Source: JAMWZF01 sp041628615 (GTDB lineage: Bacteria; Pseudomonadota; Alphaproteobacteria; Rhodobacterales; Rhodobacteraceae). Taken from it: a stretch of DNA of 18,133 nucleotides. Within the stretch, counting starts at the first letter, position 1. Each line of letters opens with the position of its first letter. Below, piece by piece: positions 1 through 7,102 of this stretch. Location: NCBI GenBank assembly GCA_041628615.1, contig JBFKOW010000057.1, forward strand, positions 1 through 18,133, read 5' to 3'. The notes under the pieces are model-generated. The model saw nothing but the letters and a program-made list of their open reading frames with translations, was not told where the DNA came from and made no database searches. Both the position numbers and the translations under genes were made by a program.

Positions 1-699
1 CCGCTCCGCCGCCTCGCGGATCCGGGAGCGGTCGCGGTCCCCGAGCCAGGACAGGTCCTCGATCTCGAGCGTGGTGAGCGCGTCGCGCTGGGGCACGAAA
101 TACCGGCGCAGCACGATGGCGCTGCGGCGCAGGGCGGACAGTCGGGCGCGGGGGATCTCGGCGCCGGGATCGAGGATCAGCTCCTCGAGGTCGTCGATCC
201 GTTCGTTGAGCGCGGTCACCCCCGGTTCCGCCCGGTCGGTGAGCCGCAGGCTCAGCCGGGCGACGAAATCGCCGACCGACACCGGCGCCTCGCCGCGCTC
301 GATCGAGCCGCGCAGGTCGGAAATGGCGTGCAGCGGCCGGCGCGAAACGCCGACGACCCGATCCGATTCAAGCCAGAGCCGCACCGAGATCATGTCCTCG
401 GGTTCGGCGCCCGGATCGAGGTTCACGCCGCGCAGGTTCAGGAACACGCCGTTGCCGTGCACCGTGCAGCGGGGTCGGGTCTCGTCCGCGGTGAGCGCGT
501 CGATCACGAACCCGTCGAGGCCCTGCGCCGCCAGCCGCTCCGCCGTGCCGGGGCTGTCGCGGCGCAGGTGATACCAGACGAAGCCGCCGGCCGGCGCCGG
601 CACGGGCCGTTCCCCGGGCCGGATCGGGCGGGCCCCGCCCCTGCCGTCGAACAGGACGGAGAAGCCGTCTTCCGGCCCGTTGCGGTCTTCTGCGTTCAT
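1..699 (-). CDS. zntB: ZntB-like CorA-family metal transporter, N-terminal part (3' end outside window)
   Basis: Seen: an open minus-strand frame from an ATG at 699 that runs off the left edge, giving 233 residues. A Shine-Dalgarno-like GGAAGG precedes the ATG by about 9 nt. The protein starts with a soluble domain containing FVWYHLRRDSPG (about residues 40-51), TADETRPRC (about 69-77), LNLRGVNLDPGAEPEDMISV (about 87-106) and a helical ALNERIDDLEELIL stretch. These are signatures of the cytoplasmic domain of ZntB, a CorA-superfamily inner-membrane transporter of Zn2+ and other divalent cations. Known of the family: full length is about 320-330 residues, with two C-terminal transmembrane helices and a GxN signature; that part is outside the window, so metal specificity cannot be judged. 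It is divergent from the ABC permeases, with a 189-bp spacer. A plain CorA Mg2+ transporter is the alternative, but the RGVNL...EDM wording favours ZntB. Confidence 0.8.
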   Translation of the reverse strand, partial: MNAEDRNGPEDGFSVLFDGRGGARPIRPGERPVPAPAGGFVWYHLRRDSPGTAERLAAQGLDGFVIDALTADETRPRCTVHGNGVFLNLRGVNLDPGAEPEDMISVRLWLESDRVVGVSRRPLHAISDLRGSIERGEAPVSVGDFVARLSLRLTDRAEPGVTALNERIDDLEELILDPGAEIPRARLSALRRSAIVLRRYFVPQRDALTTLEIEDLSWLGDRDRSRIREAAER

Positions 700-888
700 C
701 GCGGCCCCTTCCGTCGGCGGTGCGCCGTCCTCCGGGGCAGACTAGCGCCCCGGCGGCCGGCAGTGGGAAAAACCTCGCACCCGGCGCCGCCGTGTCGCGG
801 CACCGATTTCCGCGGGCCACGGCCGCCGGGAACGTGCTAGACCGGGGGCGCGGCCCCGCCGGGGCGACAGATCCACGAGCGCGGACCC
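700..888. promoter_or_regulatory. Divergent promoter region between zntB and the ABC permease genes
   Basis: This 189-bp spacer separates two divergent genes and must hold the start signals for both. Seen: a TGCTAGACC element at 834-842, about 47 bp before the permease ATG, resembling an extended -10. On the minus strand a GCGCTAGTCT element (complement of about 739-748) lies about 40 bp before the zntB ATG. Neither has a convincing -35 partner, so sigma-70 assignment is weak. No operator-like palindrome stands out. Confidence 0.3.
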
Positions 889-1752
889 ATGCCCCAGCCA
901 CGCATCGCCCGGAACCGGGCCTGGTTTCTCATCCTGCCGGCCTTCGCGGTCCTCGCCATCGGTGGCATCGCCCCGATCCTGACCGCCATCAACTACTCGC
1001 TGCACGACAGCTTCGGCGGCGACCGGTTCATCTGGGTCGGGCTGCGCTGGTACGAGGAGATGCTGCGCGAGGCCGAGTTCTGGGCCGCCCTGGGCCGCAC
1101 GCTCGGCTTCTTCGCCGCCTCCCTCGCGCTTCAGATCGCGCTCGGCATCGCGGTGGCGCGCAAGCTCTATCACGTGCAGCTGCGGCCCGAGCTGCTGATC
1201 CCGCTGCTCAGCCTGCCGCTGCTGACGCCGTGGATCGTGGTCGGGTTCCTCTGGCGGCACATGATGCAGCCCGAGATCGGCCTGTTCGGCACCGCGCTCA
1301 CCGCCGCCGGCCTGCCGCCCGACCTCAACGACAGCGCGACCTGGGCCTGGGCGGTGATCCTCGCGATGGATGTCTGGCACTGGACCGGGATCGTGGTGAT
1401 CCTGTGCTATGCCGGGTACCTGTCGATCCCGCGGGCGCATTTCCAGGCGGCGAGCATCGACGGCGCGAACGCCTGGCAGACCTTCCGGCACATCGAGCTT
1501 CCCCGCCTGCGCACGGTGCTCATCATCGCCGCGCTAATCCGGATGGCGGACGGCCTGATGATCTACATCGAGCCCTTCATGGTGACCCGCGGCGGTCCGC
1601 ACATGGCCACCACCTTCCTGTCGCAGGACATCATCCAGACCGGCCTTCTCGAATTCAACCTCGGCCACGCGGGCGCGTCGTCCGTGGTCTACCTGCTGGT
1701 GGTGGTGCCGCTGGCCTGGGCGCTCTACCGGGCGATGGGGCGGGACCGATGA
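889..1752 (+). CDS. Sugar-type ABC transporter permease (MalF/UgpA family)
   Basis: A 287-residue inner-membrane permease subunit of a carbohydrate-uptake ABC importer (CUT1-like). Seen: six hydrophobic spans at about 11-31, 72-92, 103-124, 153-178, 209-226 and 270-283. The cytoplasmic EAA loop is at about 185-205: FQAASIDGANAWQTFRHIEL then P, matching the family pattern EAA-x(2)-DGA-x(8)-P with Q replacing the first E. This loop docks the ATPase. The start is the ATG at 889; the ribosome-binding site is poor (GCGGA). The stop overlaps the next permease's ATG as ATGA. Known of the family: it pairs with a second permease, two ATPase subunits and a periplasmic binding protein. Only the two permeases are present here, so the substrate cannot be inferred and the partners must lie elsewhere or be missing. 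Confidence 0.9.
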   Translation: MPQPRIARNRAWFLILPAFAVLAIGGIAPILTAINYSLHDSFGGDRFIWVGLRWYEEMLREAEFWAALGRTLGFFAASLALQIALGIAVARKLYHVQLRPELLIPLLSLPLLTPWIVVGFLWRHMMQPEIGLFGTALTAAGLPPDLNDSATWAWAVILAMDVWHWTGIVVILCYAGYLSIPRAHFQAASIDGANAWQTFRHIELPRLRTVLIIAALIRMADGLMIYIEPFMVTRGGPHMATTFLSQDIIQTGLLEFNLGHAGASSVVYLLVVVPLAWALYRAMGRDR

Positions 1753-2567
1753 CCGGGCCGCGCCGCCGCTGGTCGGGGACCGTCGCACTGTTCCTCGGCT
1801 TCACCCTGTTGCCGATCCTCTGGCTCGGGGTGCTGAGCCTGCAGCCCAACCACGTCAGCAAGGCGGAGATGAACCTGCTGCCCGCGCCCGTGACGGCCGA
1901 GAACTACCTGTTCATCCTCACCGAGCCGGACTGGGTCCGGGGCTTCGCCAATGCCGCCATCTACGTCACCCTGAACGTCGCGATCACCCTCGCGGTGGCG
2001 CTACCGGCGGCCTACGGGTTCTCGCGGTTCCGGTTCTTCGGCGACGGCCAGGTGTTCTTCCTGGTGCTGGTGTTCCGGATGGTGCCGCCGGCCATCGTCA
2101 TGCTGCCGCTGGTGCAGATGTATTCGGCGGCGGGCCTGCTCGATACCCACCTGTCGGTGGCGCTGGCCCATTGCCTGTTCACGGTGCCGATCGCGATCTG
2201 GATCCTCGAGGGGTTCATCTCCTCCGTGCCCCGCGAGCTTGACGAGGCGGCAAAGGTCGACGGCCATTCCGGGGTCGGGTTCTTCTTCCGTGTCCTGCTG
2301 CCCCAGATCCGCACCGGGATCGCGGTCACGGCATTCCTGTGCTTCGTCTTTTCCTGGGCCGAGTTCACTCTCGCCAACGCCCTGACCACGGTGGACAGCA
2401 AGCCGATCGGGGTGGTGATGAAGATCGTCGCCTCGCCCACCGGGGCGGTTCATGTCGGGATCGCGGCGGCGGCCAGCATCCTGATGCTGCTGCCCGGCGC
2501 GGTCTTTGCCTGGCTGCTGCGCCGCCACCTCGCGCGGGGGTTCTCGCTCGGCCGGCTGGGCTGGTAG
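1749..2567 (+). CDS. Sugar-type ABC transporter permease (MalG/UgpE family)
   Basis: A 272-residue second permease, forming a heterodimer with the preceding one. Seen: hydrophobic spans at about 11-31, 66-88, 102-125, 134-156, 190-210 and 234-256. A canonical EAA loop lies at about 163-186: ELDEAAKVDGHSGVGFFF followed by RVLLPQ. The start is the ATG at 1749, which overlaps the upstream stop by 4 bp (ATGA), indicating translational coupling. The same frame stays open upstream to about 720, but that extension lies under the first permease gene and has no membrane-protein character, so it was rejected. MalG-type permeases carry the full EAA motif, as here. The gene is followed after 17 bp by the convergent bhcR, so no ATPase gene lies downstream. 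Confidence 0.9.
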   Translation: MTGPRRRWSGTVALFLGFTLLPILWLGVLSLQPNHVSKAEMNLLPAPVTAENYLFILTEPDWVRGFANAAIYVTLNVAITLAVALPAAYGFSRFRFFGDGQVFFLVLVFRMVPPAIVMLPLVQMYSAAGLLDTHLSVALAHCLFTVPIAIWILEGFISSVPRELDEAAKVDGHSGVGFFFRVLLPQIRTGIAVTAFLCFVFSWAEFTLANALTTVDSKPIGVVMKIVASPTGAVHVGIAAAASILMLLPGAVFAWLLRRHLARGFSLGRLGW

Positions 2568-2568
2568 G

Positions 2569-2583
2569 CCGGCGGCGCGCCGG
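2569..2583. terminator. Possible weak bidirectional hairpin between convergent genes
   Basis: The 17-bp spacer between the permease stop and the bhcR stop holds a small inverted repeat, CCGGC-GGCGC-GCCGG (5-bp arms). It could form a short G+C-rich hairpin in either transcript. There is no T-run on either side, so it does not meet the usual intrinsic-terminator pattern. Confidence 0.2.
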
Positions 2584-2584
2584 G

Positions 2585-3415
2585 TCAGCGCGCCCCCATC
2601 CCGCGCGACAGGTCGGCGGCGGCCGCGACGACCGCCTCGGCGAGCGTCGGCGTGGCCGCCTCGGTGATCCGGCTGGTCGGCCCCGAGACCGAGATCCCGG
2701 CGATCACCTCGCCATGCACGTCGAGGATCGGGGCGGCGATGCAGCGCATCCCGAGGTTTCTCTCTTCCCCGTCGATCGAGTATCCCCGCGCCCGGGTCCG
2801 GTCGAGGTCCTGCTCGAGCGCATCAACGTCGGACAGGGTGTGCGGCGTGTAGCGTTCCAGCGCGGAGGCCGACAGGATCCGCCGCCGCCGCTCCACAGGC
2901 ATGTGCGCCAGCAGCACCTTGCCGATCCCCGAGGCGTGCAGGCTCGACGCGGTGCCGGGCGGAAAGAAGGCGCGGATCGTCGCGTGGGTCTCGACCTGGC
3001 TGAGGAACAGCACGCTGCCGTTGCGCTCGATCCCGAGGTTGGCGGTCTCGCCGGTGGCCTCCATCAGCCGCCGCATCACCGGGCGGGCCCGCTCGACCAG
3101 CGAGGTCCGGCGCAGGAAGGCGGACCCGATCAGGAACGCACGCGGGCCGATATGCCAGGTCTGCTGCGCCGGGTCGAAATCGACCAGTCCGCGGCCCTCC
3201 AGCGTGACCAGCACCCGGTAGACCGTGGCCGGGGCCTGCGACAGGTCCCCGGCAAGGTCCGACAGGGTGGCGCCGCCGAGCACGCTCAGCCGGTCGAAGA
3301 CGAGCATCGCCCGGTCGAGCGACTTGATCGTGTTCTGCGCCGTCTTGTCGTGCCAGTCGCGGGGCCGGCCGCGCGGCCTCCGGTCGGGCGATTCCGTGGT
3401 TCCGGGGATGTCCAT
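2585..3415 (-). CDS. bhcR: IclR-family transcriptional regulator of the beta-hydroxyaspartate cycle (BhcR)
   Basis: A 276-residue IclR-type regulator. Seen: a basic N-terminal RRPRGRPRD (12-20) with an AT-hook-like PRGRP core; a winged helix-turn-helix at about 45-80 (TLSDLAGDLSQAPATVYRVL); and a C-terminal effector domain with GPRAFLIGSAFLRRTSLVE, ETANLGIERNGSVLFLSQVE, IRAFFPPGT, LHASGIGKVLLAHMP and GMRCIAAPILDVHGEVIAGI. The start at 3415 is chosen because AGGAG lies 6 nt upstream; the frame extends further up to 3478, but into the A+T-rich promoter region. Known: in Paracoccus denitrificans BhcR is encoded divergently from bhcABCD, binds that promoter and is reported to respond to glyoxylate. 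The arrangement here is the same, so the identity is strongly supported by context. A candidate minus-strand promoter and an inverted repeat overlapping its -10 suggest autoregulation (inference). Confidence 0.88.
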   Translation of the reverse strand: MDIPGTTESPDRRPRGRPRDWHDKTAQNTIKSLDRAMLVFDRLSVLGGATLSDLAGDLSQAPATVYRVLVTLEGRGLVDFDPAQQTWHIGPRAFLIGSAFLRRTSLVERARPVMRRLMEATGETANLGIERNGSVLFLSQVETHATIRAFFPPGTASSLHASGIGKVLLAHMPVERRRRILSASALERYTPHTLSDVDALEQDLDRTRARGYSIDGEERNLGMRCIAAPILDVHGEVIAGISVSGPTSRITEAATPTLAEAVVAAAADLSRGMGAR

Positions 3416-3449
3416 CGGCGGCTCCTGCAAATTTCCGAAATCTATTTTC

Positions 3450-3478
3450 GCGATATGAAAAATATAAACCTCTGACAA
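3450..3478 (-). promoter_or_regulatory. Candidate bhcR promoter (-35 TTGTCA, 17-bp spacer, -10 TATCGC)
   Basis: Read on the minus strand, TTGTCA (complement of 3473-3478) matches five of six bases of the sigma-70 -35 box. It is followed after 17 bp by TATCGC (complement of 3450-3455), a weak -10. The TTTTC-N7-GAAAA inverted repeat at 3445-3461 covers this -10, which would suit autorepression. Weak evidence overall. Confidence 0.3.
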
Positions 3479-3527
3479 GCCTGATCTTTCGCGGTCTGCC
3501 GGGAAACGAAAAACGATTTCAAAAAAA

Positions 3528-3557
3528 TTGCGGAGTCCCGGTGCGCTGGTCTATCCC
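3528..3557 (+). promoter_or_regulatory. Candidate bhcA promoter (-35 TTGCGG, 18-bp spacer, -10 TATCCC)
   Basis: TTGCGG at 3528-3533 follows the A7 tract, which could act as an UP element. TATCCC at 3552-3557 lies 18 bp further on and 25 bp before the bhcA ATG. Only the TTG and TAT cores match consensus, so this is a guess consistent with an activator-dependent promoter. Confidence 0.25.
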
Positions 3558-3568
3558 CGGCTCAAAGC

Positions 3569-3576
3569 AGGAGGAG
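3569..3576 (+). promoter_or_regulatory. Strong ribosome-binding site fixing the bhcA start
   Basis: AGGAGGAG, 5 nt before the ATG at 3582. It decides against the longer in-frame GTG start at 3528, which lies in the A+T-rich promoter region. Confidence 0.75.
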
Positions 3577-3581
3577 CTGCC

Positions 3582-4775
3582 ATGAGTTTCCAGAACCCGG
3601 TCTTCATTCCCGGCCCGACGAACATCCCCGAGTCGATCCGCAAGGCCTGCGACATGCCGACGATCGACCACCGGTCCCCGGTGTTCGGCACCATCCTCCA
3701 TCCCGCCCGCGAGGGCGTCCGCAAGGTCCTGAAATCCGAGACCGCCGAGGTCTTCATCTTCCCCTCCACCGGCACCGGCGGCTGGGAGACGGCGGTCAGC
3801 AACACCCTGTCGCCCGGCGATACCGTCCTGATTGGCCGCAACGGCATGTTCAGCCACCGCTGGATCGATCTCTGCCAGCGCCACGGCCTTACCGTCGAGG
3901 TGGTCGAGGCCCCGTGGGGCGCCGCCCTGCCCGTCGATCGCTACGCCGAGGCGCTGGCCGCCGACAAGGGCCACAGGATCAAGGCCGTCCTCGCCACCCA
4001 CAACGAGACCGCCACCGGGGTCCGCTCGGACATCGGCGCGATCCGCGCCGCGATGGACGCCGCCGACCACCCGGCGCTGCTGATGGTCGACGGGGTCAGC
4101 TCCATCGGCTCGATGGACTTCCGCTTCGACGAGTGGCGGGTCGATATCGCCGTCACCGGGTCGCAGAAGGGCTTCATGCTGCCTGCCGGGCTCGCCATCC
4201 TCGGCTTCAGCCCCCGCGCCGTCGCCGCCACCGAGACCGCCCGCCTGCCGCGCACCTTCTTCGACATCCGCGACATGGCGAAGGGCTACAAGGCCAACGC
4301 CTATCCCTACACGCCGCCCGTCGGGCTGCTGAACGGGCTGAAGCTGGCGACCGACATGCTGCTCGCCGAGGGGCTGGAGGCGGTCTTCGCCCGCCACCGC
4401 CGGATCGCCGGGGGCGTCCGCGCCGCCATCGCCGCCTGGGGCCTGCCGCTCTGCGCCGAGACGCCCGAGATTGCCTCGGACACGGTCAGCGCGATCTGCA
4501 CCCCCGAGGGCTTCGACGCCACCCGGATCGTCAGCCACGCGATGGAGACCTACGGCGTCGCCTTCGGCACCGGCCTCGGCGAGGTCGCCGGCAAGGTGTT
4601 CCGCATCGGGCACCTCGGGTCGATGACCGACGTCATGGCGCTGTCCGGGATCGCCACCGCCGAGATGTGCATGGCCGACCTCGGGCTCGATATCCGGCTG
4701 GGTTCGGGTGTCGCCGCCGCGCAGGAGCACTACCGTAAGGGAACCACCGCAACGCTGGACAAGGACGCCGCGTGA
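3582..4775 (+). CDS. bhcA: Aspartate-glyoxylate aminotransferase (BhcA), class V PLP aminotransferase
   Basis: A 397-residue PLP-dependent class V aminotransferase of the alanine/serine-glyoxylate type. In the beta-hydroxyaspartate cycle it aminates glyoxylate to glycine with aspartate as donor, giving oxaloacetate. Seen: substrate-entry motif FIPGPTNIPE (8-17), TGTGGWETAVSN (63-74), the PLP-ring aspartate in VDGVSSIGS (D170) and the Schiff-base lysine K196 in VTGSQKGFMLPAG; further on GHLGSMTD. The start at 3582 has a strong AGGAGGAG site and matches the family N-terminus. The stop overlaps the bhcB ATG by one base (TGATG), so the genes are co-translated. A serine-glyoxylate aminotransferase from a serine cycle would look similar, but the following bhcB, bhcC and bhcD genes settle the role. 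Confidence 0.92.
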   Translation: MSFQNPVFIPGPTNIPESIRKACDMPTIDHRSPVFGTILHPAREGVRKVLKSETAEVFIFPSTGTGGWETAVSNTLSPGDTVLIGRNGMFSHRWIDLCQRHGLTVEVVEAPWGAALPVDRYAEALAADKGHRIKAVLATHNETATGVRSDIGAIRAAMDAADHPALLMVDGVSSIGSMDFRFDEWRVDIAVTGSQKGFMLPAGLAILGFSPRAVAATETARLPRTFFDIRDMAKGYKANAYPYTPPVGLLNGLKLATDMLLAEGLEAVFARHRRIAGGVRAAIAAWGLPLCAETPEIASDTVSAICTPEGFDATRIVSHAMETYGVAFGTGLGEVAGKVFRIGHLGSMTDVMALSGIATAEMCMADLGLDIRLGSGVAAAQEHYRKGTTATLDKDAA

Positions 4776-5749
4776 TGAAGGACACCGCCGAGATGCAGAT
4801 CCCCACCTACCAGGACGTGCTCGACGCGCACGAGCGCATCCGTCCGCACATCCACCGCACCCCGGTCCTGACGTCGAGCTACTTCAACGAGCTGGTCGGT
4901 GCCGAGCTGTTCTTCAAGTGCGAGAACTTCCAGAAGGCCGGCGCCTTCAAGGTGCGCGGCGCGTCGAACGCCGTCTTCGGTCTGGACGACGAGATGGCGA
5001 AGCGCGGCGTGGCGACCCACAGTTCCGGCAACCACGCGCTGTCGCTGTCCTACGCCGCCGGCCGCCGGGGCATCCCCTGCAACGTGGTGATGCCGCGCAC
5101 CGCGCCGCAGGCCAAGAAGGACGCGGTGCGCGGCTACGGCGGCATCATCACCGAGTGCGAGCCGTCCACCTCGTCCCGCGAGGCGGTGTTCGCCGAGGTG
5201 CAGGCCCGGACCGGCGCCGAGTTCGTGCACCCCTACAACGATCCGCGCGTGATCGCCGGGCAGGGCACCTGCTCGCGCGAGTTCATGGAGCAGACCGGCG
5301 GCGTCGACATCATGGTCGCCCCGATCGGCGGCGGCGGGATGATCTCGGGCACCTGCCTGACCCTGTCGAACATCGCCCCCGAGGTGCAGATCATCGCCGC
5401 CGAGCCCGAGCAGGCCGACGACGCCTACCGCAGCTTCAAGGCCGGCCACATCATCGCCGACGACGCGCCCGACACCATCGCCGACGGACTCAAGGTCCCG
5501 CTCAAGGAACTGACCTGGCACTTCGTGTCGAACCACGTGACCGACATCCTGACCGCCAGCGAGCAGGAGATCATCGACGCGATGAAGCTGACCTGGCAGC
5601 GGATGAAGATCGTGATGGAGGCGTCCTGCGCGGTGCCGCTGGCCACGATCCTCAAGAACAAGGACCGCTTCGCCGGCAAGCGCGTCGGCGTGATCGTCAC
5701 CGGCGGCAACGTCGACCTCGCCAAGCTGCCGTGGATCACCGGCGCCTGA
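4775..5749 (+). CDS. bhcB: Beta-hydroxyaspartate dehydratase (BhcB), serine racemase/threonine dehydratase family
   Basis: A 324-residue PLP enzyme of fold type II. It dehydrates (2R,3S)-beta-hydroxyaspartate to iminosuccinate. Seen: the PLP lysine K59 in FQKAGAFKVRGA, the substrate-binding loop SSGNHA (83-88), the phosphate-binding glycine loop APIGGGGMISG, and VTGGNVDL near the C-terminus. The start is taken at the ATG at 4775, overlapping the bhcA stop, with AAGGA 9 nt upstream. An ATG at 4793 (MQIPTYQDVL) also has an AAGGA 10 nt upstream and fits the usual family N-terminus, so the protein may be six residues shorter. Codons end almost always in C or G, as expected for a highly expressed gene. 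A generic threonine dehydratase is less likely because of the flanking cycle genes. Confidence 0.92.
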   Translation: MKDTAEMQIPTYQDVLDAHERIRPHIHRTPVLTSSYFNELVGAELFFKCENFQKAGAFKVRGASNAVFGLDDEMAKRGVATHSSGNHALSLSYAAGRRGIPCNVVMPRTAPQAKKDAVRGYGGIITECEPSTSSREAVFAEVQARTGAEFVHPYNDPRVIAGQGTCSREFMEQTGGVDIMVAPIGGGGMISGTCLTLSNIAPEVQIIAAEPEQADDAYRSFKAGHIIADDAPDTIADGLKVPLKELTWHFVSNHVTDILTASEQEIIDAMKLTWQRMKIVMEASCAVPLATILKNKDRFAGKRVGVIVTGGNVDLAKLPWITGA

Positions 5750-5807
5750 CCCCTTGCGCGGCCCCGGCCGTGTCCACCCCCATCCACCCGAGACCGGAGT
5801 GACCAAG

Positions 5808-6971
5808 ATGAAAGACTTCACCAACCTCGACGATTTCGAAGTCGGCTACGACATCCCCGCCCTGCCCGGCATGGCCGAGGCCGAGATCCAGACGCCCTGC
5901 CTGATCCTCGATCTCGACGCGCTGGAGCGGAACATCCGCAAGATGGGCGACTACGCCAAGGCGCACGGCATGCGCCACCGGGTGCACGGCAAGATGCACA
6001 AGTCGGTGGACGTGGCGAAGCTGCAGGTCGAGCTGGGCGGCGCCTGCGGCGTCTGCTGCCAGAAGGTGTCCGAAGCCGAGGTCTTTGCCCGCGGCGGCAT
6101 CAAGGACGTGCTGGTGTCGAACCAGGTGCGCGAGCCCGCCAAGATCGACCGGCTGGCCCGGATGCCGAAGCTCGGCGCGCGCACGATCTGCTGCGTCGAC
6201 GACATCGCCAACGTCGCCGACCTGTCGGCAGCCGCGGTCAAGCACGGCACCCAGATCGAATGCCTGGTGGAAATCGACTGCGGCGCGGGCCGCTGCGGCG
6301 TCACCGCCACCCCCGCAGTGGTCGAGATCGCCAGGGCCATCGAGGCCGCTCCGGGACTGAAGTTCGCCGGTATCCAGGCCTACCAGGGCGCGATGCAGCA
6401 CCTCGACTCCTACGACGAGCGCAAGGCCAAGATCGAGATCGCCGTGGCGATGGTGAAGGACGCCGTGGACACGCTGAAGGCCGAGGGCATCGAGTGCGAC
6501 ATCGTCGGCGGCGGCGGCACCGGATCCTACTATTTCGAGTCCACGAGCGGCGTCTACAACGAGCTTCAGTGCGGCTCCTACGCCTTCATGGACGCGGATT
6601 ACGGCCGCATCCTCGACAAGGACGGCAAGCGCATAGACCAGGGCGAGTGGGAGAACGCTCTGTTCATCCTGACCAGCGTGATGAGCCACGCCAAGGCCGA
6701 CAAGGCCATCGTCGACGCCGGCCTCAAGGCGCAGTCGGTGGACTCCGGCCTGCCGGTGATCTTCGGCCGCGACGACGTGAAATACGTCAAGTGCTCGGAC
6801 GAACACGGCGTCGTCATGGACGAGGGCGGCGTTCTCAAGGTCAACGACAAGCTGCGCCTCGTGCCTGGCCACTGCGACCCGACCTGCAACGTCCACGACT
6901 GGTATGTCGGGGTGCGCGACGGCCGCGTCGAGACCGTCTGGCCGGTCTCGGCCCGCGGCAAGGCCTACTGA
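5808..6971 (+). CDS. bhcC: Beta-hydroxyaspartate aldolase (BhcC), D-threonine aldolase family
   Basis: A 387-residue metal- and PLP-dependent aldolase of fold type III. It condenses glyoxylate and glycine to beta-hydroxyaspartate, the C-C bond-forming step of the cycle. Seen: N-terminal TPCLILDLDALERNI (29-43), the PLP lysine K62 in RVHGKMHKS, VEIDCGAGRCG, GGGGTGSYYFES, and the C-terminal metal ligands H355 and D357 in PGHCDPTCNVHDWY. The start is the ATG at 5808, with GGAG 8 nt upstream; an in-frame upstream start at 5754 would only add a poor proline-rich extension. The gap to bhcB is 58 bp. A plain D-threonine aldolase is the alternative; the operon argues against it. Confidence 0.93.
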   Translation: MKDFTNLDDFEVGYDIPALPGMAEAEIQTPCLILDLDALERNIRKMGDYAKAHGMRHRVHGKMHKSVDVAKLQVELGGACGVCCQKVSEAEVFARGGIKDVLVSNQVREPAKIDRLARMPKLGARTICCVDDIANVADLSAAAVKHGTQIECLVEIDCGAGRCGVTATPAVVEIARAIEAAPGLKFAGIQAYQGAMQHLDSYDERKAKIEIAVAMVKDAVDTLKAEGIECDIVGGGGTGSYYFESTSGVYNELQCGSYAFMDADYGRILDKDGKRIDQGEWENALFILTSVMSHAKADKAIVDAGLKAQSVDSGLPVIFGRDDVKYVKCSDEHGVVMDEGGVLKVNDKLRLVPGHCDPTCNVHDWYVGVRDGRVETVWPVSARGKAY

Positions 6972-7011
6972 CGGCGCGCCGGACACCAGTCCCACACTCA
7001 CGGACCGCGAA

Positions 7012-7043
7012 TCGCGGGGATCGGCCATCACCGGTCCCCGCGG
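7012..7043 (+). promoter_or_regulatory. Strong RNA hairpin in the bhcC-bhcD spacer
   Basis: In the 131-bp gap between bhcC and bhcD, bases 7012-7024 pair with 7031-7043: a 13-bp stem with two G-U pairs and a 6-nt loop (CCATCA). Nested in its left flank is another perfect repeat, CCGCGA-A-TCGCGG (7005-7017). No T-run follows, so it is not a standard terminator. It may protect the bhcABC message, partly attenuate bhcD, or mark a processing site (inference). Confidence 0.55.
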
Positions 7044-7102
7044 CATCCCCACGACCGGCGACGCTCAAGCGACATCGCCCCGAACCACCCAAGGACCGCC
7101 CC

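Larger units (their letters stand above)
3416..3581. promoter_or_regulatory. bhcR-bhcA divergent promoter/operator region
   Basis: A 166-bp spacer, conspicuously A+T-rich between about 3428 and 3530 against very G+C-rich surroundings. Seen: an inverted repeat ATTTC-C-GAAAT at 3431-3441; TTTTC-N7-GAAAA at 3445-3461; GAAA-N5-TTTC at 3508-3520; TTTCGCG repeated at 3446-3452 and 3487-3493, 41 bp apart; and an A7 tract at 3521-3527. The inverted repeats are plausible BhcR operators because IclR proteins bind short palindromes, often several per promoter. Which one is used cannot be decided from sequence. Confidence 0.6.

Noticed and set aside
71..901. Plus-strand and second minus-strand frames over the zntB region
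   Set aside because: Arg/Ser-rich translations without domains; the ZntB frame, open to the window edge, has recognisable family motifs.
720..1748. In-frame upstream extension of the second permease (615-codon frame)
   Set aside because: It is another frame of the first permease gene, Arg/Pro/His-rich, with no membrane segments; the ATGA overlap at 1749 gives the natural start.
3416..3478. Longer bhcR start at 3478
   Set aside because: It would place codons in the A+T-rich operator region; the ATG at 3415 has a good AGGAG.
3528..3581. Longer bhcA start (GTG at 3528)
   Set aside because: No ribosome-binding site there, and a strong AGGAGGAG lies directly before the ATG at 3582, which matches the family N-terminus.
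3519..4730. Minus-strand frame of about 400 codons opposite bhcA, and similar long minus-strand frames opposite bhcB, bhcC and bhcD
   Set aside because: Low-complexity Gly/Asp/Val/His-rich shadows of genes with clear catalytic motifs on the plus strand.
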